Origin: Ruminococcus difficilis
Lineage (GTDB): Bacteria > Bacillota_A > Clostridia > Oscillospirales > Acutalibacteraceae
NCBI RefSeq assembly: GCF_016680995.1
Contig: NZ_JAEQMG010000048.1
Coordinates: forward strand, 310,001 to 374,000
Direction of reading: 5' to 3'
DNA: 64,000 nucleotides
Both the position numbers and the translations under genes were made by a program. Position 1 is the first letter of the stretch; each line of letters starts with the position of its first letter. The notes beneath the pieces are model-generated. The model did no database searches. It was not told the origin of the DNA and saw only the letters and a program-made list of their open reading frames with translations. Positions 38,368 to 47,052 of the stretch are shown piece by piece.

Positions 38368-39072
38368 TCAGCCGATGAATTCTTCCACACATCTTCTGTA
38401 CGCCGCGACGGGATCCTTTGCCGCGGTGATCGGTCTGCCGACAACGATATAATCGGAGCCGATCTCTTTAGCCGCCTTGGGGGTCATCACGCGCTTTTGG
38501 TCGCCGATATCGCCGTCCGCGAAACGCACGCCCGGTGTGATGGTCAAAAAGCTGTGGCCGCAGGTCTCATGCACCTTGCCCGCTTCGAGCGGGGAGCATA
38601 CCACGCCGTCAAGACCGCTTTCCATCGCGTTCTTCGCGTAGTGCATGACCACCTGATCGATCGGTTCTTTGATCAGCAGGTCATTTTCCATCGCCTGCTG
38701 ATCGGTGGAGGTCAGCTGGGTCACCGCGATCAGCAGAGGACGACTGCCGTCGGGACGGGTCAGTCCCTCCAAAGCCGCCTGCATCATTGCCTTGGTACCG
38801 GCGGCGTGCAGATTGGTGATATCCACATCGAGCCCGCTCAATACCCGCATCGCTTTCATGACGGTGTTAGGGATGTCGTGGAGCTTTAAATCGAGGAAGA
38901 TCTTGTGTCCTCTGCGCTTGATCTCACGCACGATGGACGGGCCCTCCGCGTAAAACAGCTCCATGCCGATCTTGACGAACGGCTTACGCACCTCGTTCTC
39001 GAACTTGTCGAGAAAGTTGAAGGTAGCTTCCGCGCTTGAAAAATCGCAGGCTACGATTACGTCCTTACCCAT
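38368..39072 (-). CDS. pyrF: Orotidine 5'-phosphate decarboxylase
   Basis: A 234-residue class I OMP decarboxylase forming UMP. The catalytic Asp-Lys-Asp array is in FLDLKLHDIPNTV (about residues 58-70), and ITPGVRFADGD and YIVVGRPITAA follow. Its ATG overlaps the pyrD stop by 8 nt. Confidence 0.96.
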   Translation of the reverse strand: MGKDVIVACDFSSAEATFNFLDKFENEVRKPFVKIGMELFYAEGPSIVREIKRRGHKIFLDLKLHDIPNTVMKAMRVLSGLDVDITNLHAAGTKAMMQAALEGLTRPDGSRPLLIAVTQLTSTDQQAMENDLLIKEPIDQVVMHYAKNAMESGLDGVVCSPLEAGKVHETCGHSFLTITPGVRFADGDIGDQKRVMTPKAAKEIGSDYIVVGRPITAAKDPVAAYRRCVEEFIG

Positions 39073-39982
39073 TCTTAACGCCTCCTATGATTTCATTTAA
39101 ACTATTGATATGATATTGATCCATCACGGCGGGGAGATCCTCGATGATCTCCTTACACGCCGTGGGGTTGACTAAATTCTGTGCGCCGACCTCGACAGCC
39201 GTCGCGCCCGCTAACATCATTTCGATGACGTCCTCCGCAGTGCTTACGCCGCCCATACCGACGACGGGAATCTTTACCGCGTGAGCGACCTGATACACCA
39301 TCCTCAGCGCCACGGGGAAGATCGCGGGACCCGAAAAGCCGCCCATCGTATTCTTGATGATCGGTTTCTTTGTCCGCAGGTCGATCCGCATACCGAGCAG
39401 AGTATTGATCAGGCTGATACCGTCCGCACCGGCATTCTCACACGCCTTGGCGATGCTGACGATATCGGTGACGTTCGGGCTGAGTTTGATGATGACGGGC
39501 TTTTGCGTCACCTTTTTGACCGCCCTTGTCACCTCGGCAGCCGCCTCGGGGGATGTGCCGAAGCTCATGCCGCCGCCGTGGACGTTCGGACAGCTGACGT
39601 TGACCTCCAGCCAGCCGACCTGCTCCTCTTTGTCGAGGCGCTCGCAGGTGTAGGCGTAGTCCTCGACCGAAAAGCCGCTGACATTCGCCATCACGGGTTT
39701 ATGAAAACACGCTTTCAGCTTGGGCAGTTCCTCCGCGATGACCTTGTCCACGCCGGGATTTTGCAGTCCGACGGCGTTGATCATGCCCGCAGTGCACTCC
39801 GCGATACGCGGGGTGGGATTGCCGAAGCGGGGATCCTTTGTCGTTCCCTTGAACGAGAACGTTCCCAAGCAGTTGATATCGTAGATCTCGGCAAACTCAT
39901 AGCCGTATCCGAAGGTGCCCGAGGCGGGGATCACGGGATTATCGAGCTTGATCCCGCACAGGTTGACGCTCAGTCTGTCCAT
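39065..39982 (-). CDS. pyrD: Dihydroorotate dehydrogenase B, catalytic subunit
   Basis: A 305-residue class 1B enzyme that oxidises dihydroorotate with FMN and passes electrons through PyrK to NAD. The active-site Cys is in NVSCPNVHGGG, and SFKGTTKDPRFGN and the C-terminal GGVSTAEDVIEMMLAGATAVEVG phosphate site are present. It overlaps pyrK by 13 nt and pyrF by 8 nt. Confidence 0.96.
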   Translation of the reverse strand: MDRLSVNLCGIKLDNPVIPASGTFGYGYEFAEIYDINCLGTFSFKGTTKDPRFGNPTPRIAECTAGMINAVGLQNPGVDKVIAEELPKLKACFHKPVMANVSGFSVEDYAYTCERLDKEEQVGWLEVNVSCPNVHGGGMSFGTSPEAAAEVTRAVKKVTQKPVIIKLSPNVTDIVSIAKACENAGADGISLINTLLGMRIDLRTKKPIIKNTMGGFSGPAIFPVALRMVYQVAHAVKIPVVGMGGVSTAEDVIEMMLAGATAVEVGAQNLVNPTACKEIIEDLPAVMDQYHINSLNEIIGGVKNG

Positions 39983-40704
39983 ATGATCTCCTCCTTTTTC
40001 AGCACCGGGCCATCCTTACAGATGCGCTTGTTGCCGGTGAGAGTCTTGCAGGAACAGCCCATGCAGGCGCCGAAGCCGCACCCCATGCGCTCCTCAAAGC
40101 TGAACTGACCCGAGGTTTTGACCGCCTTGTTCAAAGCCCTGAACATCGGCATCGGGCCGCAGGTGTAGAAGTAGGTATACCGCTCGGGCAGCGCGTCGGT
40201 GACAAAGCCCTTCACACCGTGTGAGCCGTCGACGGTCGTGACCTGTACGTCACAGCCGAGTGCCTTGAACTCATCCTCATAAAAGACCTCGTCCGCGGTG
40301 TTGAAGCCCAGCACGATGCGCACATCTTTTCCTTGTGCTAACAAACGTTTAGCAAGAAGGAACATCGGCGGTACGCCGACGCCGCCGCCGACCAGCAGCG
40401 GATGATCACCCGCGGGCGTCAGATCATAACCGTTGCCGAGCCCCGTCAGAATCCGCAGCACGGTACCCTCGGGCATTTCGCTCATCGCCAGAGTACCCTT
40501 GCCGACGACCTTGTAGATCAGGGTGAGCACATCGCCATCCACATCACAGACGGAGATCGGACGGCGCAGATAGAAGCCGTCAAGCTGTATATTGACGAAT
40601 TCCCCGGCGTTGATGATCGCCGAGGTATCGCCGCGCAGGAGCATTTTGTATACATCCTTCGCAATTTTGGTGTTTTCTATGATGGTAAAATTCGAATCTT
40701 GCAT
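39970..40704 (-). CDS. pyrK: Dihydroorotate dehydrogenase B, electron transfer subunit
   Basis: A 244-residue flavin and iron-sulfur protein. The FAD-binding RRPISVCDVDGD region, a nucleotide-binding LLVGGGVGVPPMFLLAKRL, and a C-terminal [2Fe-2S] site with four Cys (MGCGFGACMGCSCKTL, plus ICKDG) are visible. It overlaps pyrD. A palindromic repeat lies between it and carB. Confidence 0.95.
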   Translation of the reverse strand: MQDSNFTIIENTKIAKDVYKMLLRGDTSAIINAGEFVNIQLDGFYLRRPISVCDVDGDVLTLIYKVVGKGTLAMSEMPEGTVLRILTGLGNGYDLTPAGDHPLLVGGGVGVPPMFLLAKRLLAQGKDVRIVLGFNTADEVFYEDEFKALGCDVQVTTVDGSHGVKGFVTDALPERYTYFYTCGPMPMFRALNKAVKTSGQFSFEERMGCGFGACMGCSCKTLTGNKRICKDGPVLKKEEIIWTD

Positions 40705-40740
40705 TGGTTCACCTTCCTAAAACAGGAGCAGTGCGTTTAT

Positions 40741-40935
40741 TTGGCTCCCTCTGACGAGGGAGCTGTCACCATTAAGGTGACTGAGGGAGAGATAACGCGG
40801 CGTAATAATGGATCGATAACATCTGACTCAATACCATGTGCAATGGTGATTTTGCGCAATATTGAGTCAATCAAAAATCTCTGCTGTTACGCTTCGTTAT
40901 CTCTCCCCCAACCCCCTCGTCAGAGGGGGCGGAGG
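40741..40935. repeat. Palindromic intergenic repeat between carB and pyrK
   Basis: Bounded by GGCTCCCTCTGACGAGGGAGC and CCCCCTCGTCAGAGGGGGC, with arms GAGGGAGAGATAACG and CGTTATCTCTCCCCC and a central TGACTCAATA/TATTGAGTCA stem. Non-coding. Confidence 0.85.
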
Positions 40936-40963
40936 ATAAGCCGGATTTACTCTGACGTGCGCG

Positions 40964-43900
40964 TCAGGCGTCGATCGTCGAGATCGTCAGCGTGGTCTCC
41001 TCGAGTACATCGAGCAGAACACGAACGGTATCTAATGATGTAAAGATGGTCACGCCGTTCTCGACCGCCGTCTGACGGATGGCGGTACCGTCCTCATAGT
41101 GGACGCCGGACATGATGGCACGGGTGTTGATGACGTAGCTGACATAGCCCGCGCGGATCGCGTCGAGGATCTCGGTGCTGCCCTCGCTGATCTTGCCCAG
41201 CTTACGGGTCTTGATACCGTTCTCACGCATGACCTTTGCGGTCAGGTCGGTCGCCTCGATGTTGAAGCCGAGGTTGTAGAAGCGGCGTACCAGCGGAACA
41301 GCTTCTTCCTTATCCTCATCGGCAAGGGTCACGATGACGGTGCCGTAGTTCTGCACCTTGGTGCCTGCCGCAACGAGTGCCTTATACATGGCTCTCGACA
41401 GCTTTTTATCATAACCGATGGCTTCACCGGTCGACTTCATCTCGGGAGAGAGATAAGCGTCCAGACCCTTGATCTTCTGGAAGGAGAATACCGGAACCTT
41501 GACGTAGTATCGCTTCTTCTCTTCGGGATAGAGCTGGAAGATACCCTGCTCTTTCAGGCTCTTGCCGAGGATGACCTCGGTCGCGATATCCGCGAGGCTG
41601 TAGCCGGTGGACTTAGACAGGAATGGAACGGTTCTCGAAGAACGCGGGTTGACCTCGATGATGTAGACGTCATCGTTTTCATCAACGATGAACTGGATAT
41701 TGTACAGACCGATGATGCCGATGGCTTTACCTAATTTCTTAGCATACTGTAAAATGATACCCTTGACCTTGTCGCTGATGGAGAAAGAGGGGTAAACGGA
41801 GATGGAGTCGCCGGAGTGAACGCCGGTACGCTCGACCAGCTCCATGATACCGGGTACGAATACATCGATACCGTCGCAGATCGCGTCGACCTCGACCTCC
41901 TTACCCATGATGTATTTATCGACCAAAACAGGTTTATCCTCGTCGATCTCAACCGCGGTTTTCAGATAATGTCTGAGGTCTTCCTCTTTGCTGACGATCT
42001 GCATCGCGCGGCCGCCGAGCACGAAGGACGGACGGACGAGCACGGGATAACCGATCTCGGCGGCGGCTTTGACGCCCTCCTCGATCGAGGTGACCGCCTG
42101 ACCCGCGGGCTGCGGGATGCCGAGCTCCTTGATGATCGCGTTGAAGGAATCACGATTCTCCGCTCTTTCAATGGCGGCGCAGTCGGTACCGATGATCTTC
42201 ACACCGCGATCCATGAGCGGCTGTGCGAGGTTGATGGCGGTCTGACCGCCCAGAGAAGCGATAACGCCCTCGGGCTGTTCAAAGTCGATGATCGCCATGA
42301 CGTCCTCGGGAGTGAGGGGCTCAAAGTAGAGCTTATCGGCGGTGGTGTAGTCGGTGGAAACGGTCTCGGGGTTGTTGTTGATGATGATCGCCTCATAACC
42401 CGCGCGACGGATGGTCTGTACCGCGTGAACGGTACTGTAGTCGAACTCTACGCCCTGACCGATACGGATGGGACCCGCGCCGAGCACGATGATCTTCTTT
42501 TTGTCGCTCAGTCTGGATGCGTTCTCACCCGTGTAGGACGAGTAGAGATACGCGATATATTTGCCGGTGTGCAGGGTATCGACCATCTTGAAGATCGGGG
42601 TGATACCGTTTGCTTTTCTGGTATTGTAGATCTCAACCTCGGGAGTGTCCCAAAGCGAGGAAATGTATTCATCGGAAAAGCCCATGATCTTGGCGGCCTT
42701 GAGGGTCTCGATATCGCCCTTGTTTGCCTTTAAGGTGCCCTCCATATCGACGATCTTCTTGAAGCTCTCAAGGAACAGTTCGGTGATCATGGTGATCTCG
42801 TGGAGCTTCTCGATCGAAGTACCGCGGCGGAGCAGCTCGAACACGGCGTAAACGTTGTCGTCCTTGAACTCCTTGATATAGTCAAACAGCTCGTCGTCGG
42901 AGAAAGAGTCGAACTTCGCGAGGTGGAAGTGGCACACGCCTGTCTCCAGCGAACGAACGGATTTCAGACAGCACTCCTCGAGTGTGGAGCCGATGCCCAT
43001 GACCTCACCGGTCGCCTTCATCTGGGTGCCGAGGGTATTGGGCGCGTCGGCGAATTTATCAAACGGAAAACGCGGGAACTTCGCGACGATGTAATCGAGG
43101 CTCGGCTCGATCGCCGCCGTACCGCCCGCTACGGGGATCTCCTCGAGCGCCATACCCATGGCGATCTTCGCGGTCACGCGGGCGATCGGATAACCCGACG
43201 CCTTGGAAGCGAGCGCGGAGGAACGTGAAACTCTGGGGTTGACCTCGATCAGGTAATATTCGCTGGAATTCGGATTCAGCGCGAACTGGACGTTACAGCC
43301 GCCCTCGATCTTCAGTTCACGGATAATCTTGATCGCGGAATCGTTCAGCATTTTGAGGTCTTTATCATTGAGTGAAAGGATCGGCGCGACAACGATGCTG
43401 TCACCGGTGTGGACGCCGACGGGGTCGACGTTCTCCATGCCGCAAATGGTGATCGCGGTGTCGTTGGAGTCACGCATGACCTCGAACTCGATCTCTTTAT
43501 AGCCCTTGACGGACTTCTCAATCAGCACCTGATGGACGGGACTGAGGGCAAAAGCCTGTTTTCCGATCTCCAAGAGTTCAGCTTCATTGTCCGCAAAGCC
43601 GCCGCCGGTACCGCCGAGGGTGAACGCGGGACGCAAGACGACAGGATAACCTACGGCCTTGGCTGCTTCCTTTGCTTCATCAAGATTGTAGGTGATCTGC
43701 GACGGGATGACCGGCTCGCCGATCGATTCGCACATCTCCTTGAACAGCTCTCTGTCCTCAGCGCGCTCGATACTCTCGGAGGATGTGCCGAGCAGCTGTA
43801 CGCCGCATTCCTTGAGGATACCCTTGCGCTCGAGCTGCATCGCGAGGTTCAGACCCGTCTGTCCGCCGATACCGGGGACGATCGCGTCGGGACGCTCGAA

Positions 43901-44137
43901 TCTCAGGATCTTCGCGATATACTCGAGGGTGAGCGGCTCCATATAGACCTTGTCCGCGATCTGGGTATCCGTCATGATGGTCGCGGGGTTTGAGTTACAC
44001 AGGATGACCTCGTAGCCCTCTTCTTTCAGCGCCAAACACGCTTGAGTGCCGGCGTAGTCGAACTCGGCAGCCTGACCGATGACGATAGGTCCCGAGCCGA
44101 TGATGAGTACCTTTTTCACATCTGTTCTTTTTGCCAT
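40964..44137 (-). CDS. carB: Carbamoyl phosphate synthase large subunit
   Basis: A 1057-residue enzyme with two homologous ATP-grasp halves (each opening with VLIIGSGPIVIGQ / IVLGAGPIRIGQG) and a C-terminal MGS-like allosteric domain. It makes carbamoyl phosphate from bicarbonate, ammonia and two ATP. The small glutaminase subunit gene, carA, normally adjacent, is not found in this window, so it must lie elsewhere. AGGTATGAAAA precedes the ATG. It lies between pyrC and pyrK. Confidence 0.97.
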   Translation of the reverse strand: MAKRTDVKKVLIIGSGPIVIGQAAEFDYAGTQACLALKEEGYEVILCNSNPATIMTDTQIADKVYMEPLTLEYIAKILRFERPDAIVPGIGGQTGLNLAMQLERKGILKECGVQLLGTSSESIERAEDRELFKEMCESIGEPVIPSQITYNLDEAKEAAKAVGYPVVLRPAFTLGGTGGGFADNEAELLEIGKQAFALSPVHQVLIEKSVKGYKEIEFEVMRDSNDTAITICGMENVDPVGVHTGDSIVVAPILSLNDKDLKMLNDSAIKIIRELKIEGGCNVQFALNPNSSEYYLIEVNPRVSRSSALASKASGYPIARVTAKIAMGMALEEIPVAGGTAAIEPSLDYIVAKFPRFPFDKFADAPNTLGTQMKATGEVMGIGSTLEECCLKSVRSLETGVCHFHLAKFDSFSDDELFDYIKEFKDDNVYAVFELLRRGTSIEKLHEITMITELFLESFKKIVDMEGTLKANKGDIETLKAAKIMGFSDEYISSLWDTPEVEIYNTRKANGITPIFKMVDTLHTGKYIAYLYSSYTGENASRLSDKKKIIVLGAGPIRIGQGVEFDYSTVHAVQTIRRAGYEAIIINNNPETVSTDYTTADKLYFEPLTPEDVMAIIDFEQPEGVIASLGGQTAINLAQPLMDRGVKIIGTDCAAIERAENRDSFNAIIKELGIPQPAGQAVTSIEEGVKAAAEIGYPVLVRPSFVLGGRAMQIVSKEEDLRHYLKTAVEIDEDKPVLVDKYIMGKEVEVDAICDGIDVFVPGIMELVERTGVHSGDSISVYPSFSISDKVKGIILQYAKKLGKAIGIIGLYNIQFIVDENDDVYIIEVNPRSSRTVPFLSKSTGYSLADIATEVILGKSLKEQGIFQLYPEEKKRYYVKVPVFSFQKIKGLDAYLSPEMKSTGEAIGYDKKLSRAMYKALVAAGTKVQNYGTVIVTLADEDKEEAVPLVRRFYNLGFNIEATDLTAKVMRENGIKTRKLGKISEGSTEILDAIRAGYVSYVINTRAIMSGVHYEDGTAIRQTAVENGVTIFTSLDTVRVLLDVLEETTLTISTIDA

Positions 44138-44186
44138 TTTTCATACCTCCAAATTTTCATCTATATCAATCTATCAGACAAATTTG

Positions 44187-44234
44187 TAGGACGAGCATTG
44201 CTCGTCCGCGGACGGTCAATGACCGTCCCTACGA
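44187..44234. repeat. Short inverted-repeat element, GTAGGACGAGC family
   Basis: TTGTAGGACGAGCATTGCTCGTCC followed by GGACGGTCAATGACCGTCCCTAC: two adjoining hairpins inside an outer TGTAGG/CCTACA frame, between carB and pyrC. It is a short cousin of the element at 28249-28384. Confidence 0.75.
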
Positions 44235-44235
44235 T

Positions 44236-45450
44236 TTATATGCTGTACACTTTCACGCCGTCCTTGACGGTCATCAGGCATACGCCGTTGAGCTTCCAGC
44301 CCTCAAAGGGCGTCGCCCTGCCCATCGACCGGAAGACGGCGGGATCTACGGTGAATTCTTTATCCAGATCCCATATCGTATAATCATTTTTCTTTAACGG
44401 AATATTGAAACGCTCGCGCGCGTTGAACACCAACAGCTCCATCAGCCTGTCCATCGTGATGAACCCGGTCTTGACGAGCTTCGTATACAGCACCGGGAAC
44501 GCGGTCTCGATACCGACGATACCAAAGGCGGATTTCTCCAGCCCTCTCGCCTTTTCCTCCGCGCTGTGCGGTGCGTGATCGGTGGAGATCATGTCGATCG
44601 TGCCGTCCTTGATCCCTTGCAGCAGCGCCTCGCGGTCGGCTTTATCTCTCAGCGGCGGATTCATCTTGAAGCGTCCGTCCTCTTTTAGATCGCTGTCGTC
44701 CATCACGAGGTAATGCGGCGCGGTCTCACAGGTGATATCCACGCCCTCAGCTTTCGCCTGACGGATCAGCTCCACGCTCTCTTTGGTCGAGATATGGCAC
44801 ACATGATAGCCGCAGCCGGTCTCACGGCACAGCTCGATATCACGCTTGATCGGACCCCACTCGCTCTGTGAGCAGATCCCGCGGTGACCGTGCGCCTTGG
44901 CGTAGTCGCCGTCATGGATATAGCCGCCGTGCAACAGGCTGTTGTCCTCGCAGTGCGCGACGATCAATTTGCCGAGCGCCTTTGCTCTTGTCATCGCCTC
45001 GCGCATCATCGCTGCATCCTGCACGCCTCTGCCGTCATCGGAGAAGGCGACAACATCCTTTGCCATCCCTTCGAGGTCGGCGAGCTGTTCTCCCCTCTCT
45101 CCCACGGTGATCGCGCCGTAGGGCAGGACTTCGATCACCGCGTCACGCTCGATGATCTCGAGCTGACGGCGCAGATTATCGACGCTGTCGGGCACAGGGT
45201 TCAGGTTCGGCATCGTGCAGACGGCAGTGTATCCGCCGCGTGCCGCGGCAGCCGATCCGGTAGCGATTTTTTCTTTATAAGAAAATCCCGGCTCGCGAAA
45301 ATGCACATGCACATCACAAAAGCCGGGAAAGACAACAATATTATCGGAGCACTGCGAAAAGTCCTCAGGGCAGAAAAGCGCACTGTCGACCGAGGGCAAA
45401 ACGTCAGTTTTTTCGATTCTCTTACAAGCATATACCTTCATACCGCTCAT
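44236..45450 (-). CDS. pyrC: Dihydroorotase
   Basis: A 404-residue class I dihydroorotase that closes carbamoyl aspartate to dihydroorotate. Metal ligands are in DVHVHFREPG, further His in VAHCEDNSL and the AETAPHYL-like TCETAPHYLVMDD, and the catalytic Asp in STDHAPHS. The start follows AAAGGAG by 9 nt. It is the first gene of the pyr/pur array, about 225 nt after the predicted transcription start. Confidence 0.95.
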   Translation of the reverse strand: MSGMKVYACKRIEKTDVLPSVDSALFCPEDFSQCSDNIVVFPGFCDVHVHFREPGFSYKEKIATGSAAAARGGYTAVCTMPNLNPVPDSVDNLRRQLEIIERDAVIEVLPYGAITVGERGEQLADLEGMAKDVVAFSDDGRGVQDAAMMREAMTRAKALGKLIVAHCEDNSLLHGGYIHDGDYAKAHGHRGICSQSEWGPIKRDIELCRETGCGYHVCHISTKESVELIRQAKAEGVDITCETAPHYLVMDDSDLKEDGRFKMNPPLRDKADREALLQGIKDGTIDMISTDHAPHSAEEKARGLEKSAFGIVGIETAFPVLYTKLVKTGFITMDRLMELLVFNARERFNIPLKKNDYTIWDLDKEFTVDPAVFRSMGRATPFEGWKLNGVCLMTVKDGVKVYSI

Positions 45451-45565
45451 ATCGGAACGCTCCTTTCGTTATATCAAAATATCGGTTGAGATTGCCGTGT
45501 CATCGGTACGGTTGCCGACTCCTCGCAATGACAATCGTTTACGGGAAAGTCATCCCGAATACTAA

Positions 45566-45591
45566 TCAAAAAGCCCCACCCAAGGCGAGGC
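45566..45591 (-). terminator. Terminator hairpin in the pyrC leader (candidate attenuator)
   Basis: On the minus strand GCCTCGCC-TT-GGGTGGGGC is followed by TTTTTGATT. It lies between the pyr promoter and pyrC, so transcripts must read through it. A second stable hairpin, CGGGTC-GAAG-GACCCG, lies just upstream at about 45608-45625. Confidence 0.75.
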
Positions 45592-45682
45592 AACACACGC
45601 AAAATCCCGGGTCCTTCGACCCGTATCAAAATTATCAGATCTTGTCGATATCACAGTATCGCCTTAAAGATTTGTTGTCTGT

Positions 45683-45711
45683 ATTTTACCATACGAGGGT
45701 AGGTCTGTCAA
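45683..45711 (-). promoter_or_regulatory. Promoter of the pyr/pur array
   Basis: On the minus strand TTGACA (45706-45711), 17-nt spacer, TAAAAT (45683-45688) with TGG just before the -10 (extended form). It is the strongest promoter upstream of the 22-kb array. Confidence 0.85.
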
Positions 45712-45848
45712 ATAGGTTTATTCTTCTAATAGCGCATAAATTCTGGTGAATATGACCAAAATCTTTCGTCATTATTCTCTTGTGAAAAAATCCGGGAATC
45801 CGCACCGTCAGAACCGCCCCCAAAAAGCCGTTTTCGGGCTTACAACGA

Positions 45849-45879
45849 AAAAAAGCGGAAAGATCCCTCTCCGCTTTCA
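45849..45879 (-). terminator. Terminator of the CobO-like gene
   Basis: On the minus strand AAAGCGGA-GAGGGATC-TTTCCGCT followed by a run of T. It lies 9 nt beyond the stop codon. Confidence 0.8.
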
Positions 45880-45887
45880 CTCAAATA

Positions 45888-46304
45888 CTATCCTTTTCTC
45901 AATTCAACGATCTCGTCCGCGATCTTCAAAAACCGCTCCTGTACCTTTTCACCGGTACAGATGATCTCCAGACTGTCGGGCGCGTTGGACAAAAACTCAT
46001 CCACCTCAGAGATACTGAGCTGCTGCTTTTCCACGCTGTCAAAAACGCCGTCCAGAATCAGCACACTGTAGCGAAACGTCATCGCGATACGCGCCGCGTG
46101 ATCAAAGTATTCGCGCACACCGGCATTCGCGGGCAGCATCAGCCGCGTGATATGCGGCGCGATCTCAAACAGCCCGCTGTAGTCGTCATAATCCTCGCCG
46201 AAGCTCACCATCAAAACGTTCTTCTTTTTCAGCGCCGCTCTGATCGCCGTACCGGTACACAGTCTGGTTTTTCCGTTTGCTTCACCGTAATAGATCTCTA
46301 CCAT
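45888..46304 (-). CDS. CobO/BtuR-like P-loop protein
   Basis: A 138-residue protein resembling corrinoid adenosyltransferases of the CobO type. It starts MVEIYYGEANGKTR, in the place of the family's Walker A, then has a strand ending SVLILDGVFD (usual ILDE, so the acidic residue is lost) and ICTGEKVQERFLKIADEIVEL, equal to the LTGR..P..L...AD segment. It is shorter than true CobO and its active site is altered, so another ligand is possible. The start at 46304 has AGAGG 8 nt upstream; an ATG at 46337 is the alternative. It has its own promoter and terminator. Confidence 0.65.
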   Translation of the reverse strand: MVEIYYGEANGKTRLCTGTAIRAALKKKNVLMVSFGEDYDDYSGLFEIAPHITRLMLPANAGVREYFDHAARIAMTFRYSVLILDGVFDSVEKQQLSISEVDEFLSNAPDSLEIICTGEKVQERFLKIADEIVELRKG

Positions 46305-46362
46305 ACCGAACGCCTCTTTCTCCAAAAGCTCTCGCATCATCCGTGATCGTTCTACTGTTTTT

Positions 46363-46391
46363 ATTATACACCACGCGGAGCACGAATACAA
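46363..46391 (-). promoter_or_regulatory. Promoter of the CobO-like gene
   Basis: On the minus strand TTGTAT (46386-46391), 17-nt spacer, TATAAT (46363-46368). The -35 box is 5 nt from that of the divergent DUF3006 gene, so the two promoters are back to back. Confidence 0.8.
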
Positions 46392-46396
46392 TACGG

Positions 46397-46425
46397 TTGA
46401 CAAAGATTTCTGCTCAGTGTAAAGT
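46397..46425 (+). promoter_or_regulatory. Promoter of the DUF3006 gene
   Basis: TTGACA (46397-46402), 17-nt spacer, TAAAGT (46420-46425). Back to back with the promoter of the CobO-like gene. Confidence 0.75.
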
Positions 46426-46455
46426 ATTATTGAAAAGTATTTTTGAGGTGATAGC

Positions 46456-46737
46456 ATGAAAGTGATCGTTGACAGGATCGAAGAAAACATCGTGATCGTA
46501 GAAGCGGATGACGAGAATACATACAAGCTGTCATCAGCGCTTTGCCCCGACGCCCGCGAGGGCGATACCCTCGAGATCAACGTGATCGGAAAACAGCTCT
46601 CAAAAGAAGAGCCCCACACGATTTTCGAGCGCCTGCGCAAAAACAGCAATCGCAAAAAGGACATGAAAAAGGCAGTGAAAAGCGGCTCCTCTCCCGAGGA
46701 TGACACTGTAGAAAAGAACGCTGAAACGCCCGATTAA
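46456..46737 (+). CDS. DUF3006 family protein
   Basis: A 93-residue protein whose first 55 residues match DUF3006 (MKVIVDRIEENIVIVEAD and EGDTLEINVIG), a small beta-rich domain often encoded near competence or metallo-hydrolase genes in Firmicutes. The C-terminal 35 residues are Lys-rich then acidic, likely disordered. GAGGTGAT precedes the ATG. Function unknown. Confidence 0.8.
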   Translation: MKVIVDRIEENIVIVEADDENTYKLSSALCPDAREGDTLEINVIGKQLSKEEPHTIFERLRKNSNRKKDMKKAVKSGSSPEDDTVEKNAETPD

Positions 46738-46776
46738 TACGCCGTTTTTCCGTCAATGACAATGCCAAATTTCGTG

Positions 46777-46805
46777 TTGACAAACGAGGGATAACTTGCT
46801 ATAAT
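46777..46805 (+). promoter_or_regulatory. Promoter of the tRNA gene
   Basis: TTGACA (46777-46782), 17-nt spacer, TATAAT (46800-46805): a consensus promoter 53 nt before the tRNA. Confidence 0.9.
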
Positions 46806-46857
46806 GATTGGGCTGTAAAGCGATCATTACGGCGCCTGACATGACGCCGCTGCACAA

Positions 46858-46934
46858 GGGCCATTAGCTCAGTTGGTTAGAGCAACCGGCTCATAACCGG
46901 TCGGTCCGGGGTTCGAGTCCCTGATGGCCCACCA
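46858..46934 (+). tRNA. tRNA with CAU anticodon (Met elongator or Ile2)
   Basis: A 77-nt cloverleaf with encoded CCA: acceptor GGGCCAT/ATGGCCC, D arm GCTC...GAGC, anticodon stem ACCGG/CCGGT with loop CTCATAA, T arm with GGTTCGAGTCC. The CAU anticodon could be elongator Met or, after lysidine change, Ile for AUA. It is not the initiator type, because the acceptor starts with a paired G. The DNA to its right is AT-rich and carries mobile genes. Confidence 0.92.
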
Positions 46935-47003
46935 TCCCAATATAAATCAAACCCATATTATTATGTCGGCGGGTTCGCCGTCACGGTTTGGTTTTAACGA
47001 AGA

Positions 47004-47052
47004 ATAGCAGTTAGTTTTACGCTTAATCGAGCGTGAAGCTAACTGCTATTTT
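47004..47052 (+). terminator. Terminator after the tRNA
   Basis: AATAGCAGTTAG...ACGC-TTAATCGA-GCGT...CTAACTGCTATT followed by TTTTATTT: a long, nearly perfect hairpin. It also abuts the end of the convergent transposase-like gene. Confidence 0.8.

Noticed and set aside
44138..45450. carA (glutaminase subunit) expected beside carB
   Set aside because: The frames around carB code for pyrK and pyrC only; no class I glutaminase of CarA type appears in the window.
46305..46706. N-terminal extension of the CobO-like gene to a 272-residue protein
   Set aside because: The extension is antisense to the DUF3006 gene and crosses both promoters; the family similarity starts at 46304, where a ribosome site is found.
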